Shown one piece after another: positions 20,224 through 29,064 of a stretch of 64,000 bases of DNA. Positions within the stretch are counted from its first letter, which is position 1. Every line of letters begins with the position of its first letter. Below the pieces are notes generated by a model that was not told where the DNA came from, did not search any database, and saw nothing but the letters and a program-made list of their open reading frames with translations. Position numbers and translations under genes: made by a program. Origin of the DNA: Aquiluna sp. (GTDB lineage Bacteria; Actinomycetota; Actinomycetes; Actinomycetales; Microbacteriaceae); assembly GCA_028822985.1 (NCBI GenBank), contig JAPKCK010000007.1, positions 1-64,000 on the forward strand, written 5' to 3'.

Positions 20224-21087
20224 ATGAACAAGCCCGCTAGTGATTCTGGCGGGCTTGTTCGCTTTCGGGTAGACCTTGCGTATGACGGAACCGACTTTGC
20301 AGGGTGGGCGAAACAGCCTGGGCTTCGAACCGTCGAGGGCGACTTGGTCAAAATGTTTGAAAAAGTTTTTGGAAAAAGTAAGACTGATTTTGACATGCGG
20401 GTTGCCGGCAGAACCGATTCTGGGGTGCACGCAAAGCACCAAGTTTGCCACCTAGACATCCCCCAGAAGCGACTTTCTCGCATAGGGCGAGATCCATTGA
20501 ATGCCTTTAGGCTGAACACCCTCATCGCCGAGGACCTGATTATTCTAGATATTAACCAGATAACGTCTGATTTCGATGCCAGGTTTAGCGCCGTCGGAAG
20601 ACGCTATAGGTACACGATTGCCGATCCGAAGTTCAAAAAAGACCCAATGACGGTCCGCTATACCCTTACTCACAAGCGAATGCTCGATGTGGAAATTATG
20701 AACTTGGCCGCCAAGAAACTAATCGGCCTGAAGGACTTCGCCGCATTTTGCAGACCCAGAGTCGGCGCCAGTACAATTCGGAACCTTACGGTTTTTGAGG
20801 TTTCACGGCAAGATGACGGTCTGATAACAATAGATATTCACGCGGATGCTTTTTGCCACAACATGATTCGGTCTCTGGTGGGCTCGATTATCGCCGTCGC
20901 TGATGGACGGCTAAGCATTCAAGACCTTGCCACTGTCCAAGAGACGGGCCAGCGCGCCAATAAATTCAAGACAATCGACGCCAAGGGCTTGAGTTTGGAG
21001 TCAATTGACTACCCGGAACCAGCGGAGTATGCCAAGCAGGCGATCTTAAACCGCGTGATGCGAGAAACCAGTGATAATTCTGTTTGA
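20224..21087 (+). CDS. truA: tRNA pseudouridine(38-40) synthase
   Basis: TruA isomerises U38-U40 in tRNA anticodon arms. It has 287 residues. The catalytic Asp65 is in GRTDSGVHAKHQVCHLD; the N-terminal FRVDLAYDGTDFAGW and the late FCHNMIRSLVGSI motif are present. The ATG at 20224 is the only usable start that keeps the conserved N-terminus. An 11-bp hairpin covers codons 2-12, so initiation may be restrained. It lies after rplQ and before rplM, the usual actinobacterial order. Confidence 0.96.
   Translation: MNKPASDSGGLVRFRVDLAYDGTDFAGWAKQPGLRTVEGDLVKMFEKVFGKSKTDFDMRVAGRTDSGVHAKHQVCHLDIPQKRLSRIGRDPLNAFRLNTLIAEDLIILDINQITSDFDARFSAVGRRYRYTIADPKFKKDPMTVRYTLTHKRMLDVEIMNLAAKKLIGLKDFAAFCRPRVGASTIRNLTVFEVSRQDDGLITIDIHADAFCHNMIRSLVGSIIAVADGRLSIQDLATVQETGQRANKFKTIDAKGLSLESIDYPEPAEYAKQAILNRVMRETSDNSV
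20227..20259 (+). terminator. Terminator-like hairpin overlapping the start of truA
   Basis: AACAAGCCCGC (20227-20237) pairs perfectly with GCGGGCTTGTT (20249-20259) across an 11-nt loop. It lies 23 bp after the rplQ stop, where the alpha operon should end, but within codons 2-12 of truA. There is only a short T-run after the stem. It may end part of the rplQ transcripts or limit truA translation. Confidence 0.55.
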
Positions 21088-21113
21088 CCAGGCGGCCATC
21101 AATCCCCTAGACT
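21084..21113 (+). promoter_or_regulatory. Promoter of rplM-rpsI
   Basis: TTGACC (21084-21089), an 18-bp spacer and TAGACT (21108-21113) form a good housekeeping promoter. The -35 overlaps the truA stop codon. Transcription would start about 21120, giving an 80-nt leader. Confidence 0.7.
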
Positions 21114-21119
21114 TAGCCC

Positions 21120-21199
21120 TTGGTCCGGCTTTGCCGGCAGGTTTGAAACCGCTTTCTACAAAGCGGAATCACACAAACGAAACTATGAGGTAATTTAGC
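21120..21199 (+). promoter_or_regulatory. Candidate L13 leader: two hairpins before rplM
   Basis: CCGGC-TTT-GCCGG (21125-21137) and CCGCTTT-CTAC-AAAGCGG (21149-21166) are perfect hairpins in the predicted leader, ahead of ATGAGGTAA. Leaders binding L13 are known in other phyla; equivalence here is inferred from position only. Confidence 0.5.
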
Positions 21200-21643
21200 G
21201 TGCGTACTTATTCGCCAAAGGCCAGCGAGCTGAGCCACGAGTGGTTTGTCATTGACGCCACAGACATCGTGCTGGGGCGCCTTGCGTCTCACGCGGCAAT
21301 ATTGCTTCGTGGCAAGCACAAGCCAACATTCGCAGCTCACATGGACAACGGTGACTTTGTCATCATCGTCAACGCTGAGAAGGTCGTTCTAACCGGCGAC
21401 AAGCTGGCACAGAAGAAGGCTTACCGTCACTCGGGTTATCCAGGTGGCTTGACCACTACGTCTTACTCCGACCTAATGGAGAAGAACCCTCAGCGTGCTG
21501 TCGAGAAGGCAATTCGCGGAATGCTTCCCAAGAACAAGCTGGGCGACCAGCTGATTGGCAAGCTAAAGGTTTACGCAGGCAGCAACCACCCACACGAGGC
21601 CCAAAAGGCCAAGCCTTTCACCATCGATCAGATCGCCCAGTAA
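21200..21643 (+). CDS. rplM: 50S ribosomal protein L13 (uL13)
   Basis: An early 50S assembly protein of 147 residues. Conserved [22 protein letters not shown], the [16 protein letters not shown] stretch, and YRHSGYPGG are present. GTG start with GAGGTAA upstream. It forms the standard pair with rpsI, 5 nt apart. Confidence 0.98.
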   Translation: MRTYSPKASELSHEWFVIDATDIVLGRLASHAAILLRGKHKPTFAAHMDNGDFVIIVNAEKVVLTGDKLAQKKAYRHSGYPGGLTTTSYSDLMEKNPQRAVEKAIRGMLPKNKLGDQLIGKLKVYAGSNHPHEAQKAKPFTIDQIAQ

Positions 21644-21648
21644 GGACA

Positions 21649-22146
21649 ATGACCTTGGCAGATAACAAAGTCGAAGAGACACCAGAAGTCGCAGCAGATA
21701 CTTCCTACTCAACCGAGTCAGAGCCAGTGAAGGCTGTGCGCTCGCGCGGCAACCTGACTCAGCCGGGCTCCGGCCTAGGTCGACGCAAAGAGGCAGTTGC
21801 TCGAGTTCGACTAGTTCCTGGTACCGGCAAAATAACCGTGAACAAGCGTTCAATCGAGGATTACTTCCCAAATAAGTTGCACCAGCAACTTATCAACGAC
21901 CCTTTTACTGTCCTTGAGCTGCAAGGCGCATACGACGTCACAGCTAGCATCGACGGCGGAGGAATCGCTGGGCAAGCCGGTGCACTAAGACTTGGTATCT
22001 CCCGTGCTCTAAATGAGATGGATACCGACAACAACCGAGCCATTTTGAAAAAGGCTGGCTTCCTTCGTCGCGACTCACGCGTGATCGAGTCAAAGAAGGC
22101 CGGTCTAAAGAAGGCTCGCAAGGCCTCTCAGTTCTCGAAGCGCTAA
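21649..22146 (+). CDS. rpsI: 30S ribosomal protein S9 (uS9)
   Basis: S9 reaches the P site with its C-terminal tail, here ending [12 protein letters not shown], the conserved ending. It has 165 residues; the core starts near residue 43 ([19 protein letters not shown]), after an acidic N-terminal extension common in actinobacteria. The start ATG at 21649 follows an AAGGA site. Confidence 0.97.
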   Translation: MTLADNKVEETPEVAADTSYSTESEPVKAVRSRGNLTQPGSGLGRRKEAVARVRLVPGTGKITVNKRSIEDYFPNKLHQQLINDPFTVLELQGAYDVTASIDGGGIAGQAGALRLGISRALNEMDTDNNRAILKKAGFLRRDSRVIESKKAGLKKARKASQFSKR

Positions 22147-22160
22147 GCGAAGCACTTCGC
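22147..22160 (+). other. Short inverted repeat directly before glmM
   Basis: GCGAAG (22147-22152) and CTTCGC (22155-22160) are perfect complements separated by 2 nt, one base before the glmM ATG. It replaces any Shine-Dalgarno. Confidence 0.4.
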
Positions 22161-22161
22161 C

Positions 22162-23505
22162 ATGGCCAGGCTTTTTGGCACCGATGGGGTTCGCGGAACA
22201 GCGGGCCGTGAAATTACGGCCGAGTTTGCTCTCAAGCTGGCTCAGGCTGCGGCCATTGTTCTTGCCAAGACCGCCAGGGAAAACGGCGAAAGACCTAGAG
22301 CTGTAATCGCACACGATCCAAGAATCTCCTCCGACTTTATTTCCGCTGCCGTATCCGCGGGATTAGCTGCTTCCGGCATAGATGTTTTTGATGCCGGCGT
22401 CGTTCCTACTCCCGCAGCCGCTTACTTGACGGCAGACATCGGTGCTGACTTCGGAGTCATTATCTCGGCAAGCCATAACTCGGCACCCGATAATGGAATT
22501 AAATTCTTCTCGCGAGGCGGCCACAAGCTTCCAGACTCGATCGAGGACCAGATCGAAGCGGAGTTTGGTAATAGCCACAACTTGATTGGTGCCGAGGTTG
22601 GCAAAATAACTAGATTCTCAGATGCGGAAGATCGCTATCTTATCCATCTTCTTGGGGCAGTTCGAGTTAGCCTAAAGGGCCTCAAGGTTGTTATCGATGC
22701 GGCCAATGGAGCGGCAAGCGCTATTTCCCCGCAGGCGTTTATTGACGCCGGCGCAGAAGTTGTTTTGATTGGTGCGGATCCAGACGGACTGAACATTAAC
22801 GCCGGCTATGGCTCTACCTATCTGAGCGCGCTGCAGGCAGCCGTGTTAGAAAATAATGCCGATTTTGGTATTGCACACGACGGAGATGCTGACCGAACGC
22901 TAGCAGTTGATCACCTTGGCAACATCGTTGATGGAGATCACATCATGGCGATTTTGGCAATCAGCATGAAGGAATCAGGGGACCTTGCCCGGAACACCTT
23001 GGTCACCACCGTGATGTCAAACCTGGGCCTTCGTTTGACGATGAAAAAGCATGAAATTGAGGTTATCGAGACGCAAGTTGGCGATCGCTACGTCCTTGAG
23101 GCGATGCGCGATGGTGGGTACTCACTGGGCGGCGAGCAGTCCGGTCACATAATCTTTTCCCAGTATGCAACTACTGGAGATGGAGTTCTAACCGGCCTTC
23201 AGATTGCGTCCAGGATGATACAGACCGGTAAGTCGTTGGCTGAATTGTCATCGGAGATGCCGGTTTTTCCTCAGGTTTTGATAAACGTGCCAGACGTTGA
23301 TAAGTCTCGGGTGAATGATGCTGCCTTGCAGGAGCTGGTTTCCCAAGCGGCCGCTGAACTTGGGGACGAGGGCCGCGTATTACTGCGAGCCTCCGGCACT
23401 GAGTCTCTGGTCAGGGTGATGGTGGAAGCCGCAGATCATGGAACCGCGCAGGGCTGGGCTGATCGCATCGCTCGCATGGTTGAGACGCGGCTTGCTATTG
23501 GCTAA
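22162..23505 (+). CDS. glmM: Phosphoglucosamine mutase
   Basis: Interconverts glucosamine-6-P and glucosamine-1-P for UDP-GlcNAc and peptidoglycan. It has 447 residues. The catalytic phosphoserine is Ser104 in [15 protein letters not shown]; the metal loop DGDADR and the C-terminal phosphate-binding [12 protein letters not shown] are intact. The N-terminus [11 protein letters not shown] is diagnostic for GlmM. It lies 15 nt after rpsI, as in other actinobacteria, and glmS follows after coaA. Confidence 0.97.
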   Translation: MARLFGTDGVRGTAGREITAEFALKLAQAAAIVLAKTARENGERPRAVIAHDPRISSDFISAAVSAGLAASGIDVFDAGVVPTPAAAYLTADIGADFGVIISASHNSAPDNGIKFFSRGGHKLPDSIEDQIEAEFGNSHNLIGAEVGKITRFSDAEDRYLIHLLGAVRVSLKGLKVVIDAANGAASAISPQAFIDAGAEVVLIGADPDGLNINAGYGSTYLSALQAAVLENNADFGIAHDGDADRTLAVDHLGNIVDGDHIMAILAISMKESGDLARNTLVTTVMSNLGLRLTMKKHEIEVIETQVGDRYVLEAMRDGGYSLGGEQSGHIIFSQYATTGDGVLTGLQIASRMIQTGKSLAELSSEMPVFPQVLINVPDVDKSRVNDAALQELVSQAAAELGDEGRVLLRASGTESLVRVMVEAADHGTAQGWADRIARMVETRLAIG

Positions 23506-23797
23506 AACTGTTCAGCTGCGTCGTTATCAAATAGTGCCGGGGATGCTCGAGGAATTTCGGGCATGGCTAAATCAAGAAGTTCTTCCGATCAGGGACCAGT
23601 TTGGTTTCCATGTTGAATTCATGTACGTAGACAATAAAAACAGTGAGTTTATTTGGGCAGTTTCGGTTCATGGGTCACTTGATGATTTCTTGGAGATTCA
23701 AAATCTCTACGACGCTTCCGACGAGAGGCTAGCTGCCGGCATGAAGCGACCAGACTGTCTTGTAAGTGTGGATACTAGATTTGTTGACGAGAACTAA
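23498..23797 (+). CDS. NIPSNAP-like small protein
   Basis: A 99-residue protein if translation begins at TTG 23498, overlapping the glmM stop by 8 nt; an open frame extends upstream to 23438 inside glmM. The sequence [20 protein letters not shown] and the FVxxPG-like spacing suggest a dimeric alpha/beta barrel of the NIPSNAP type. No catalytic residues can be named and the function is unknown. Its end overlaps the convergent coaA end by 4 bp. A start codon choice is uncertain. Confidence 0.65.
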   Translation: MAKTVQLRRYQIVPGMLEEFRAWLNQEVLPIRDQFGFHVEFMYVDNKNSEFIWAVSVHGSLDDFLEIQNLYDASDERLAAGMKRPDCLVSVDTRFVDEN

Positions 23798-24741
23798 ATC
23801 TTTCTAACCTGAACTCTTTGAACTCTGTGCCCCTCACCTTTTTGCATTACCAAAGTGGCCCTTGATCTGGTCGGCTCAATATTTTGCTTCAAGTTCGGAA
23901 GATTTATGTCTTTCCAGAAGCCGGCCGCTCGAGCTACAGCTTGTTCCTTGGTGAGTTCCGTTGTTAGTTGGTGGAAGTAAGATCTCGGGTTGAGAAAAGC
24001 CGTTTCCCAAAGTTGGTCAAATCTTGACAGGTACCACTTTTTGATCGTGCCCGGATCCGCGTCTATGTAGATACTGAAATCAAAATAGTCGCTCAGAGCA
24101 ACTTCCTGGCCGGTAGACGGAGGCTGTAAGACGTTCAGTCCCTCAACGATCAGAACATCCGGAGCGTTAACTGTCGCAAATTCATCCGGAATGATGTCAT
24201 AGATCAGGTGGTCATATACTGGCGCAGTCACGCCAGTTTTTCCTGATTTTATGTCTGCGATGAACTGCAGCAATCTCTTGCGGTCATAGCTTTCTGGAAA
24301 TCCTTTTCTTGCTAGAAGTCCGCGTCGCTCTAATTCTGCATTTGGGTATAGAAACCCGTCAGTGGTGACTAGCTCGACTTTTGGGGTGCCCTCCCACCTT
24401 GTCATCAGTTCTCTAAGTAACCTTGCGGCGGTTGATTTCCCAACGGCGACGGACCCGGCTATTCCGATTATGAAGGGTGTTCTTTGAGCTCTCGCTCCAT
24501 AAAAACCTTCGGTGTTTCGATGCAAGGCCTGAGTTGAGGTGGCGTACAGAGATAGCAGGTGGCTAACGGGAAGATAGACCTCCGTTACTTCCCTCATATC
24601 TAGAAAATCGCCCAGACCGCGCAGCTTTGTGACCTCTTGTTCGGTTAGAGGTAGTTGCGTTGCGTTGCCTAGCTCAGCCCAATCTGCTCGCTCTATGGCG
24701 AGATATGGGGAAAGGCTATCAGTGCCGTGCGCTGTGCTCAC
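23794..24741 (-). CDS. coaA: Pantothenate kinase, type I
   Basis: Phosphorylates pantothenate, the first and usually limiting step of CoA synthesis. It has 315 residues. The P-loop GSVAVGKST is at residues 96-104; YLPVSHLLSLY, YDRKRLLQF, YDHLIYDIIPDE and the LIVEGLNVLQ strand are typical of the CoA-inhibited type I enzyme. The start is GTG without a Shine-Dalgarno, 8 nt after CAGAAT. The start codons of coaA and glmS are only 31 bp apart and divergent. Confidence 0.96.
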   Translation of the reverse strand: MSTAHGTDSLSPYLAIERADWAELGNATQLPLTEQEVTKLRGLGDFLDMREVTEVYLPVSHLLSLYATSTQALHRNTEGFYGARAQRTPFIIGIAGSVAVGKSTAARLLRELMTRWEGTPKVELVTTDGFLYPNAELERRGLLARKGFPESYDRKRLLQFIADIKSGKTGVTAPVYDHLIYDIIPDEFATVNAPDVLIVEGLNVLQPPSTGQEVALSDYFDFSIYIDADPGTIKKWYLSRFDQLWETAFLNPRSYFHQLTTELTKEQAVARAAGFWKDINLPNLKQNIEPTRSRATLVMQKGEGHRVQRVQVRKI

Positions 24742-24772
24742 AAGGGCCTATTCTGCCCTAGAATTAGGGCTC
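24742..24772. promoter_or_regulatory. 31-bp divergent promoter region coaA/glmS
   Basis: On the plus strand TAGAAT (24759-24764) ends 8 nt before the glmS ATG; on the minus strand CAGAAT (plus-strand 24750-24755) ends 8 nt before the coaA GTG. Between them GCCCTA-GAAT-TAGGGC (24755-24770) is a palindrome overlapping both boxes. The gap is too short for leaders with Shine-Dalgarno sites, so both genes look leaderless and could share one regulator. Confidence 0.55.
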
Positions 24773-26623
24773 ATGTGTGGAATAGTTGGGTATGTCGGCC
24801 CGGGATCAGCGCTCGAGGTTCTGATCGGAGGCCTAAAGCGATTGGAATATCGTGGCTACGACTCGGCTGGCGTTTCGTTGATTTCGCAGGCCAACGGATT
24901 GGAAACACGCAAGCGCGCCGGCAAAGTAGCAGTGCTTGTGCAAGAGCTAGTGGACAATCCAATAGCCGATTCGCACATTGGAATCGGCCACACAAGATGG
25001 GCCACACACGGCGCCCCAACTGATGGAAATGCGCACCCTCACATCGGTGGCAGTCATCAGAAGTTGTCACTAATCCACAACGGAATCATTGAAAACTTTT
25101 CTTCCCTAAAAAAAGACCTAGTAGGTCGCGGCGTTGCCTTTGCATCGGAGACAGACAGTGAGGTTGTTGCTCACTTAGTTGCTATCGAATATGACAAGTC
25201 ACAGGACCTGACGGCGGCCTTTAGGGCAGTTGTAAACCTTCTAGAGGGAGCGTTCACGCTACTCTGCGTGCACGAGGATAGACCCGACCTGGTCCTGGCT
25301 GCTAGAAGAAACTCACCTCTGGTAATTGGCCTGGGAGACGGCGAGAACTTCTTAGGCTCCGATGTCGCAGCTTTCGTTGAACACACCAAGCACGCGGTTG
25401 CGGTGGGCCAAGATCAAATCGTTGAGCTTCGTAAGGATTCAGTCTTGATTACGGATTTTCAGGGCAACCCAGTTGAAATGGAAAGGTTCGAGGTCAATTG
25501 GGATGCCACAGCGGCCTCCAAAGGTGGCTGGCCATCTTTTATGGCCAAGGAGATTGCGGATCAGCCTCAGGCCGTTGGCGACACGTTAATGGGTCGAATT
25601 GCTTCGGATGGCTCGGTGAACCTCACTGAAATCCAAGGGATTGACCAACTTTTTGAAGTGGAGCGGATAATCTTTGTGGCCTGCGGAACGGCAGCTTATG
25701 CTGCGGAGGCCGCCAAGTACGCCATTGAAAAATGGGCGCGTATACCGGTCGGAGTGGAGCTTGCACACGAGTTTAGATATCGTGACCCAGTAATCGACTC
25801 GAAGACTCTCGTCATTGCGATGAGCCAGTCCGGAGAGACCATGGACACGCTCATGGCTGTTCGTCACGCTGTTGAGAGCGGCGCGAAAGTGCTTGCGGTT
25901 TGCAATACACAGGGCGCAACTTTGGCGAGAGAAGCCCACGCGACGATTTACACCCACGCCGGACCAGAGGTGGCAGTGGCATCAACAAAGGCGTTCACAG
26001 CTCAGGTGACAGCGGGTCAACTGGTTGGACTAGTCCTTGCCTGGCAGCGTAAGAGCATGCCCGAGGCGGAACTAAAAAAGATCGGGCTTGAATTACTTAC
26101 CCTCCCAAGAAAGATCAAGGAAGTACTGGAGTCGATTTCGGAAATCGGTGAGCTCGCTAAGAGTTACTCGAAGGCCAATTCAGTGCTGTTTCTAGGAAGA
26201 AATATCGCTTTCCCCATTGCGCTCGAAGGGGCCCTGAAACTCAAAGAGCTGGCATATATCCACGCCGAAGGTTTCGCAGCGGGCGAGCTTAAGCATGGGC
26301 CCATTGCTCTTATCGAAGAGGGTCAGCCGGTAATTGTAATAGTCCCATCTCAAAGGGGCGAGGGCTCGCTACACGCCAAGGTGGTTTCTAACATCCAAGA
26401 GATCAAGGCTCGCGGAGCTCGAGTAATAGCAATTGCCGAGGTCGGCGATTCCGAGGTTTCTAGCTTTGCCGATGAGGTTTTCTTCATTCCAGAAACCATG
26501 CCACTGCTTGCCGGCCAGCTAGCAGTGATACCTCTCCAGGCATTTGCGATGGAGCTGGCAAACGCCAAGGGACTCGACGTTGACCAGCCGAGAAACCTTG
26601 CCAAGTCCGTCACAGTGGAATAG
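24773..26623 (+). CDS. glmS: Glucosamine-fructose-6-phosphate aminotransferase (isomerising)
   Basis: Makes glucosamine-6-P from fructose-6-P and glutamine, the entry to amino-sugar synthesis. It has 616 residues from ATG 24773, which places the nucleophile Cys2 directly after Met (MCGIVGYVG); a longer upstream frame is rejected for that reason. The glutaminase domain has the HTRWATHGAP motif; two SIS domains follow (MSQSGETMDTLMA, and LKELAYIHAEGFAAGELKHG). The C-terminus is DQPRNLAKSVTVE as in the family. No Shine-Dalgarno and no glmS ribozyme. Confidence 0.97.
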   Translation: MCGIVGYVGPGSALEVLIGGLKRLEYRGYDSAGVSLISQANGLETRKRAGKVAVLVQELVDNPIADSHIGIGHTRWATHGAPTDGNAHPHIGGSHQKLSLIHNGIIENFSSLKKDLVGRGVAFASETDSEVVAHLVAIEYDKSQDLTAAFRAVVNLLEGAFTLLCVHEDRPDLVLAARRNSPLVIGLGDGENFLGSDVAAFVEHTKHAVAVGQDQIVELRKDSVLITDFQGNPVEMERFEVNWDATAASKGGWPSFMAKEIADQPQAVGDTLMGRIASDGSVNLTEIQGIDQLFEVERIIFVACGTAAYAAEAAKYAIEKWARIPVGVELAHEFRYRDPVIDSKTLVIAMSQSGETMDTLMAVRHAVESGAKVLAVCNTQGATLAREAHATIYTHAGPEVAVASTKAFTAQVTAGQLVGLVLAWQRKSMPEAELKKIGLELLTLPRKIKEVLESISEIGELAKSYSKANSVLFLGRNIAFPIALEGALKLKELAYIHAEGFAAGELKHGPIALIEEGQPVIVIVPSQRGEGSLHAKVVSNIQEIKARGARVIAIAEVGDSEVSSFADEVFFIPETMPLLAGQLAVIPLQAFAMELANAKGLDVDQPRNLAKSVTVE

Positions 26624-26976
26624 TGATTATTGGTATTGGGGTGGACCTGTGCTCAGTCGAAAGACTGAGTAAGAGTATCCAACGAACCCCAGCATTAGCA
26701 GCCAGGCTTTTCACTGACAAAGAGCGAAGCCTGAAGGATGAATCCTTGGCTGCTCGATTTGCTGCCAAGGAGGCCTTAGCCAAAGCCATGGGAGATCCCA
26801 GTCGTCTGTCTTGGATAGAGGTCGAAGTAGATACTGACGAATTAGGGAAGCCGATGCTGGCGCTTTCAGGTAACAGCGCGGAAGCGTTGGCTTCCATGGG
26901 AGTACTGTCCACTCACCTTTCACTGTCTCATGACAACGGGTTTGCAATTGCCATGGTTGTACTGGAGGGTAATTAG
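26623..26976 (+). CDS. acpS: Holo-[acyl-carrier-protein] synthase
   Basis: Transfers 4'-phosphopantetheine from CoA to ACP. It has 117 residues: IIGIGVDLCSVERL with the Mg-binding Asp, and RFAAKEALAKAMG with the catalytic-region Glu. The GTG start overlaps the glmS TAG by one base. It links the CoA theme of coaA to the glmS-alr run. Confidence 0.95.
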   Translation: MIIGIGVDLCSVERLSKSIQRTPALAARLFTDKERSLKDESLAARFAAKEALAKAMGDPSRLSWIEVEVDTDELGKPMLALSGNSAEALASMGVLSTHLSLSHDNGFAIAMVVLEGN

Positions 26977-28047
26977 ATGCGAGAACTAAGAATTGATTTA
27001 GGAAGAATCTGCTCCAATTATTTGGCTCTGAAATCCGCTTTTGGTCCGGCAAAAGTAATGGCCGTTGTCAAAGCCAATGCCTATGGGCACGGGATTATCG
27101 AGGTGGCAAATGCCCTCGATAAAATAGGAGTTGATGTTCTCGGAGTTGCAGACTTAGACGAAGCAATTTCGCTGCGACTGGCCGGCATCAACGCCCCGGT
27201 GATGTGCTGGTTGTTGGATGAGCAGGACGATCTGCAATCCGCTGTGGAGCAAAACATCATTCTCGGCATTTCGACAATCCAGCAGCTTGAATCGGTTCCT
27301 GGGGAAGCCGTCATTCACTTGAAAGTGGACACTGGCCTTGGCCGCAACGGTTTTATGCCGGACCAGATTCCGGAAGTGGTGAAGATAATTCAAGACAGGC
27401 GCCTAAAAGTTCAGGGCCTTCTAAGCCACATAGCAAATACCTCGGAGGCAGAAGATTTCGCTCAGCAAGTCGTGTTCGATTCGGTCTACTTGATGCTGGA
27501 GGAGGCTGGGGTAAAAATAGACATCAAGCACCTCGCAGCCTCGGCAGCGGCAATCAGTTATCCCGGCATGCGCTATGACATGGTGCGCTGCGGGATTGTT
27601 CTGTATGGCTTGAACCCATTCGAGGACCGTGCACTAGAGGGGTTAGCAGTGAAGCCTGTCATGAGCGCCGTCGCGAAGGTCGTCAACCTCAAGTCGGTCC
27701 CGGCCGGGCAAGGCGTTTCCTACGGATATAGGTACAAAACCGAAAAGCCAACCAGGCTCGCACTTGTGCCCTTCGGCTATGCCGAAGGCATGCCACGGAT
27801 TTCTCAAGGAGCGAGGGTCAAGATTGGCCAGAAGCTATTTCCGGTCGTTGGAAGAGTTGCAATGGATCAGTTCGTGGTGGATGTTGGCGACTCCGAAATT
27901 TCTATGGGTGACGAGGTTGTCATTTTTGGCGACTCCGCGCGCAATGAGCCCACTGCCGAAACTCTTGCGGAAAGTGCTGGAACAGTTAACTACGAAGTGG
28001 TTACGAGAGTCGGGGGCCGTGCGAACCGGGTTTTTCTAGAACCATGA
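26977..28047 (+). CDS. alr: Alanine racemase
   Basis: PLP enzyme making D-alanine for peptidoglycan. It has 356 residues. The PLP lysine is Lys32 in AVVKANAYGHG; the catalytic Tyr lies in GQGVSYGYRY; the GRVAMDQFVVDVG strand is present. The ATG follows the acpS TAG directly, with GGAGG upstream. Its end overlaps tsaE by 4 bp. Confidence 0.97.
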   Translation: MRELRIDLGRICSNYLALKSAFGPAKVMAVVKANAYGHGIIEVANALDKIGVDVLGVADLDEAISLRLAGINAPVMCWLLDEQDDLQSAVEQNIILGISTIQQLESVPGEAVIHLKVDTGLGRNGFMPDQIPEVVKIIQDRRLKVQGLLSHIANTSEAEDFAQQVVFDSVYLMLEEAGVKIDIKHLAASAAAISYPGMRYDMVRCGIVLYGLNPFEDRALEGLAVKPVMSAVAKVVNLKSVPAGQGVSYGYRYKTEKPTRLALVPFGYAEGMPRISQGARVKIGQKLFPVVGRVAMDQFVVDVGDSEISMGDEVVIFGDSARNEPTAETLAESAGTVNYEVVTRVGGRANRVFLEP

Positions 28048-28496
28048 GGCTAACTATAGAAACACCGGAGGCCATGGAGGCATTTGGATCGAGGCTCGCC
28101 AAAAAATTGCAGCCGGGGGATTTGGTTTTACTCTCGGGGAAGCTGGGAGCAGGAAAAACCACTATGACTCGCGGCATTGGCGCGGGACTTGAAGCCATTG
28201 GGACCATTCAGTCACCCACTTTTGTGCTGGCAAGAACACATCGAACAAAGGACGGACCAAAGTTGGTGCACGTTGATGCTTACAGGCTTTCATCGGCTAT
28301 TGAGCTTGATGACCTGGACATAGATTTCTCAAATTCAATTGTCGTTATCGAGTGGCCCAGAGACTTTATTGATGACAGTTTTGAGAATTGGCTCCTTATC
28401 GAAATTGACCGATCCAGCAAAGAAGATGTTCGCGAGTTGGAAATTACCGGTCACGGACCCAGATGGCAGGAGGTGAAGTTTGATTCTGGCAATTGA
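28044..28496 (+). CDS. tsaE: tRNA threonylcarbamoyladenosine biosynthesis ATPase TsaE
   Basis: TsaE hydrolyses ATP to reset the TsaB-TsaD complex that makes t6A37 in ANN-decoding tRNAs. It has 150 residues with Walker A GKLGAGKTT at residues 32-40, the QSPTFVLARTH strand and HVDAYRL. ATG overlaps the alr stop and the 3' end overlaps tsaB by 17 bp, so the group is co-translated. Confidence 0.95.
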   Translation: MRLTIETPEAMEAFGSRLAKKLQPGDLVLLSGKLGAGKTTMTRGIGAGLEAIGTIQSPTFVLARTHRTKDGPKLVHVDAYRLSSAIELDDLDIDFSNSIVVIEWPRDFIDDSFENWLLIEIDRSSKEDVRELEITGHGPRWQEVKFDSGN

Positions 28497-29064
28497 CACA
28501 TCAGCCGGTACAAGTGCCGCTGTTTTTGATGGGGTTAATAGGCTCTCGTTTATAAACTTCGATGATCGATTCGGTCACGCCGAGAACATTGGGCTTGCAA
28601 TTCAGGGGGCTCTCAAGGAAGCCAGCATTTTTCCGGCCGACCTAACGCTAGTCGCGGTTGGACGGGGTCCGGCTCCTTACACCGGCTTGCGAGTCGGGGT
28701 CGCTGCCGGCATCGCAATGTCAACAGCGTTGGAGATACCAGCTTGTGGTGTTATCACGTTGAATGCAGTCGCAAGAAAGCACGCGATTGGAAAAGTTTTG
28801 GTGGTGGCAGACGCAAAGCGCAAAGAGCTGTTCATAGCTGGGTTTGAGGACGGCACTCAGGTAGTGCCGCCGAGCGTTGCAACGCACCAAGAACTCGAGA
28901 GCTACTCTGATTTTGTGACAGTTAGCGGGGAGTGTGACGCGGGTTTGATAGGTGAGTACGCGGTTTGGGCACTGAATCAGAAGATGGATCTAACCGACAC
29001 CAGTGCCTTGTACTTGCGGTCACCGGATGTCACGCCATCTGCCGGAAAGCGGGTCACCGGCTAA
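28480..29064 (+). CDS. tsaB: tRNA threonylcarbamoyladenosine complex dimerisation subunit TsaB
   Basis: TsaB is a catalytically inactive TsaD paralogue that pairs with it. It has 194 residues with [17 protein letters not shown] at the start and [20 protein letters not shown], the expected TsaB motifs. The start is TTG with a strong CAGGAGG site inside tsaE. Its TAA overlaps the next ATG. Confidence 0.94.
   Translation: MILAIDTSAGTSAAVFDGVNRLSFINFDDRFGHAENIGLAIQGALKEASIFPADLTLVAVGRGPAPYTGLRVGVAAGIAMSTALEIPACGVITLNAVARKHAIGKVLVVADAKRKELFIAGFEDGTQVVPPSVATHQELESYSDFVTVSGECDAGLIGEYAVWALNQKMDLTDTSALYLRSPDVTPSAGKRVTG

Noticed and set aside
24629-24772. 48-residue extension of GlmS
   Set aside because: GlmS needs Cys as residue 2 after Met removal; the extension also overlaps coaA.
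24742-24772. glmS ribozyme or riboswitch
   Set aside because: Only 31 bp before glmS; no room for the ribozyme.
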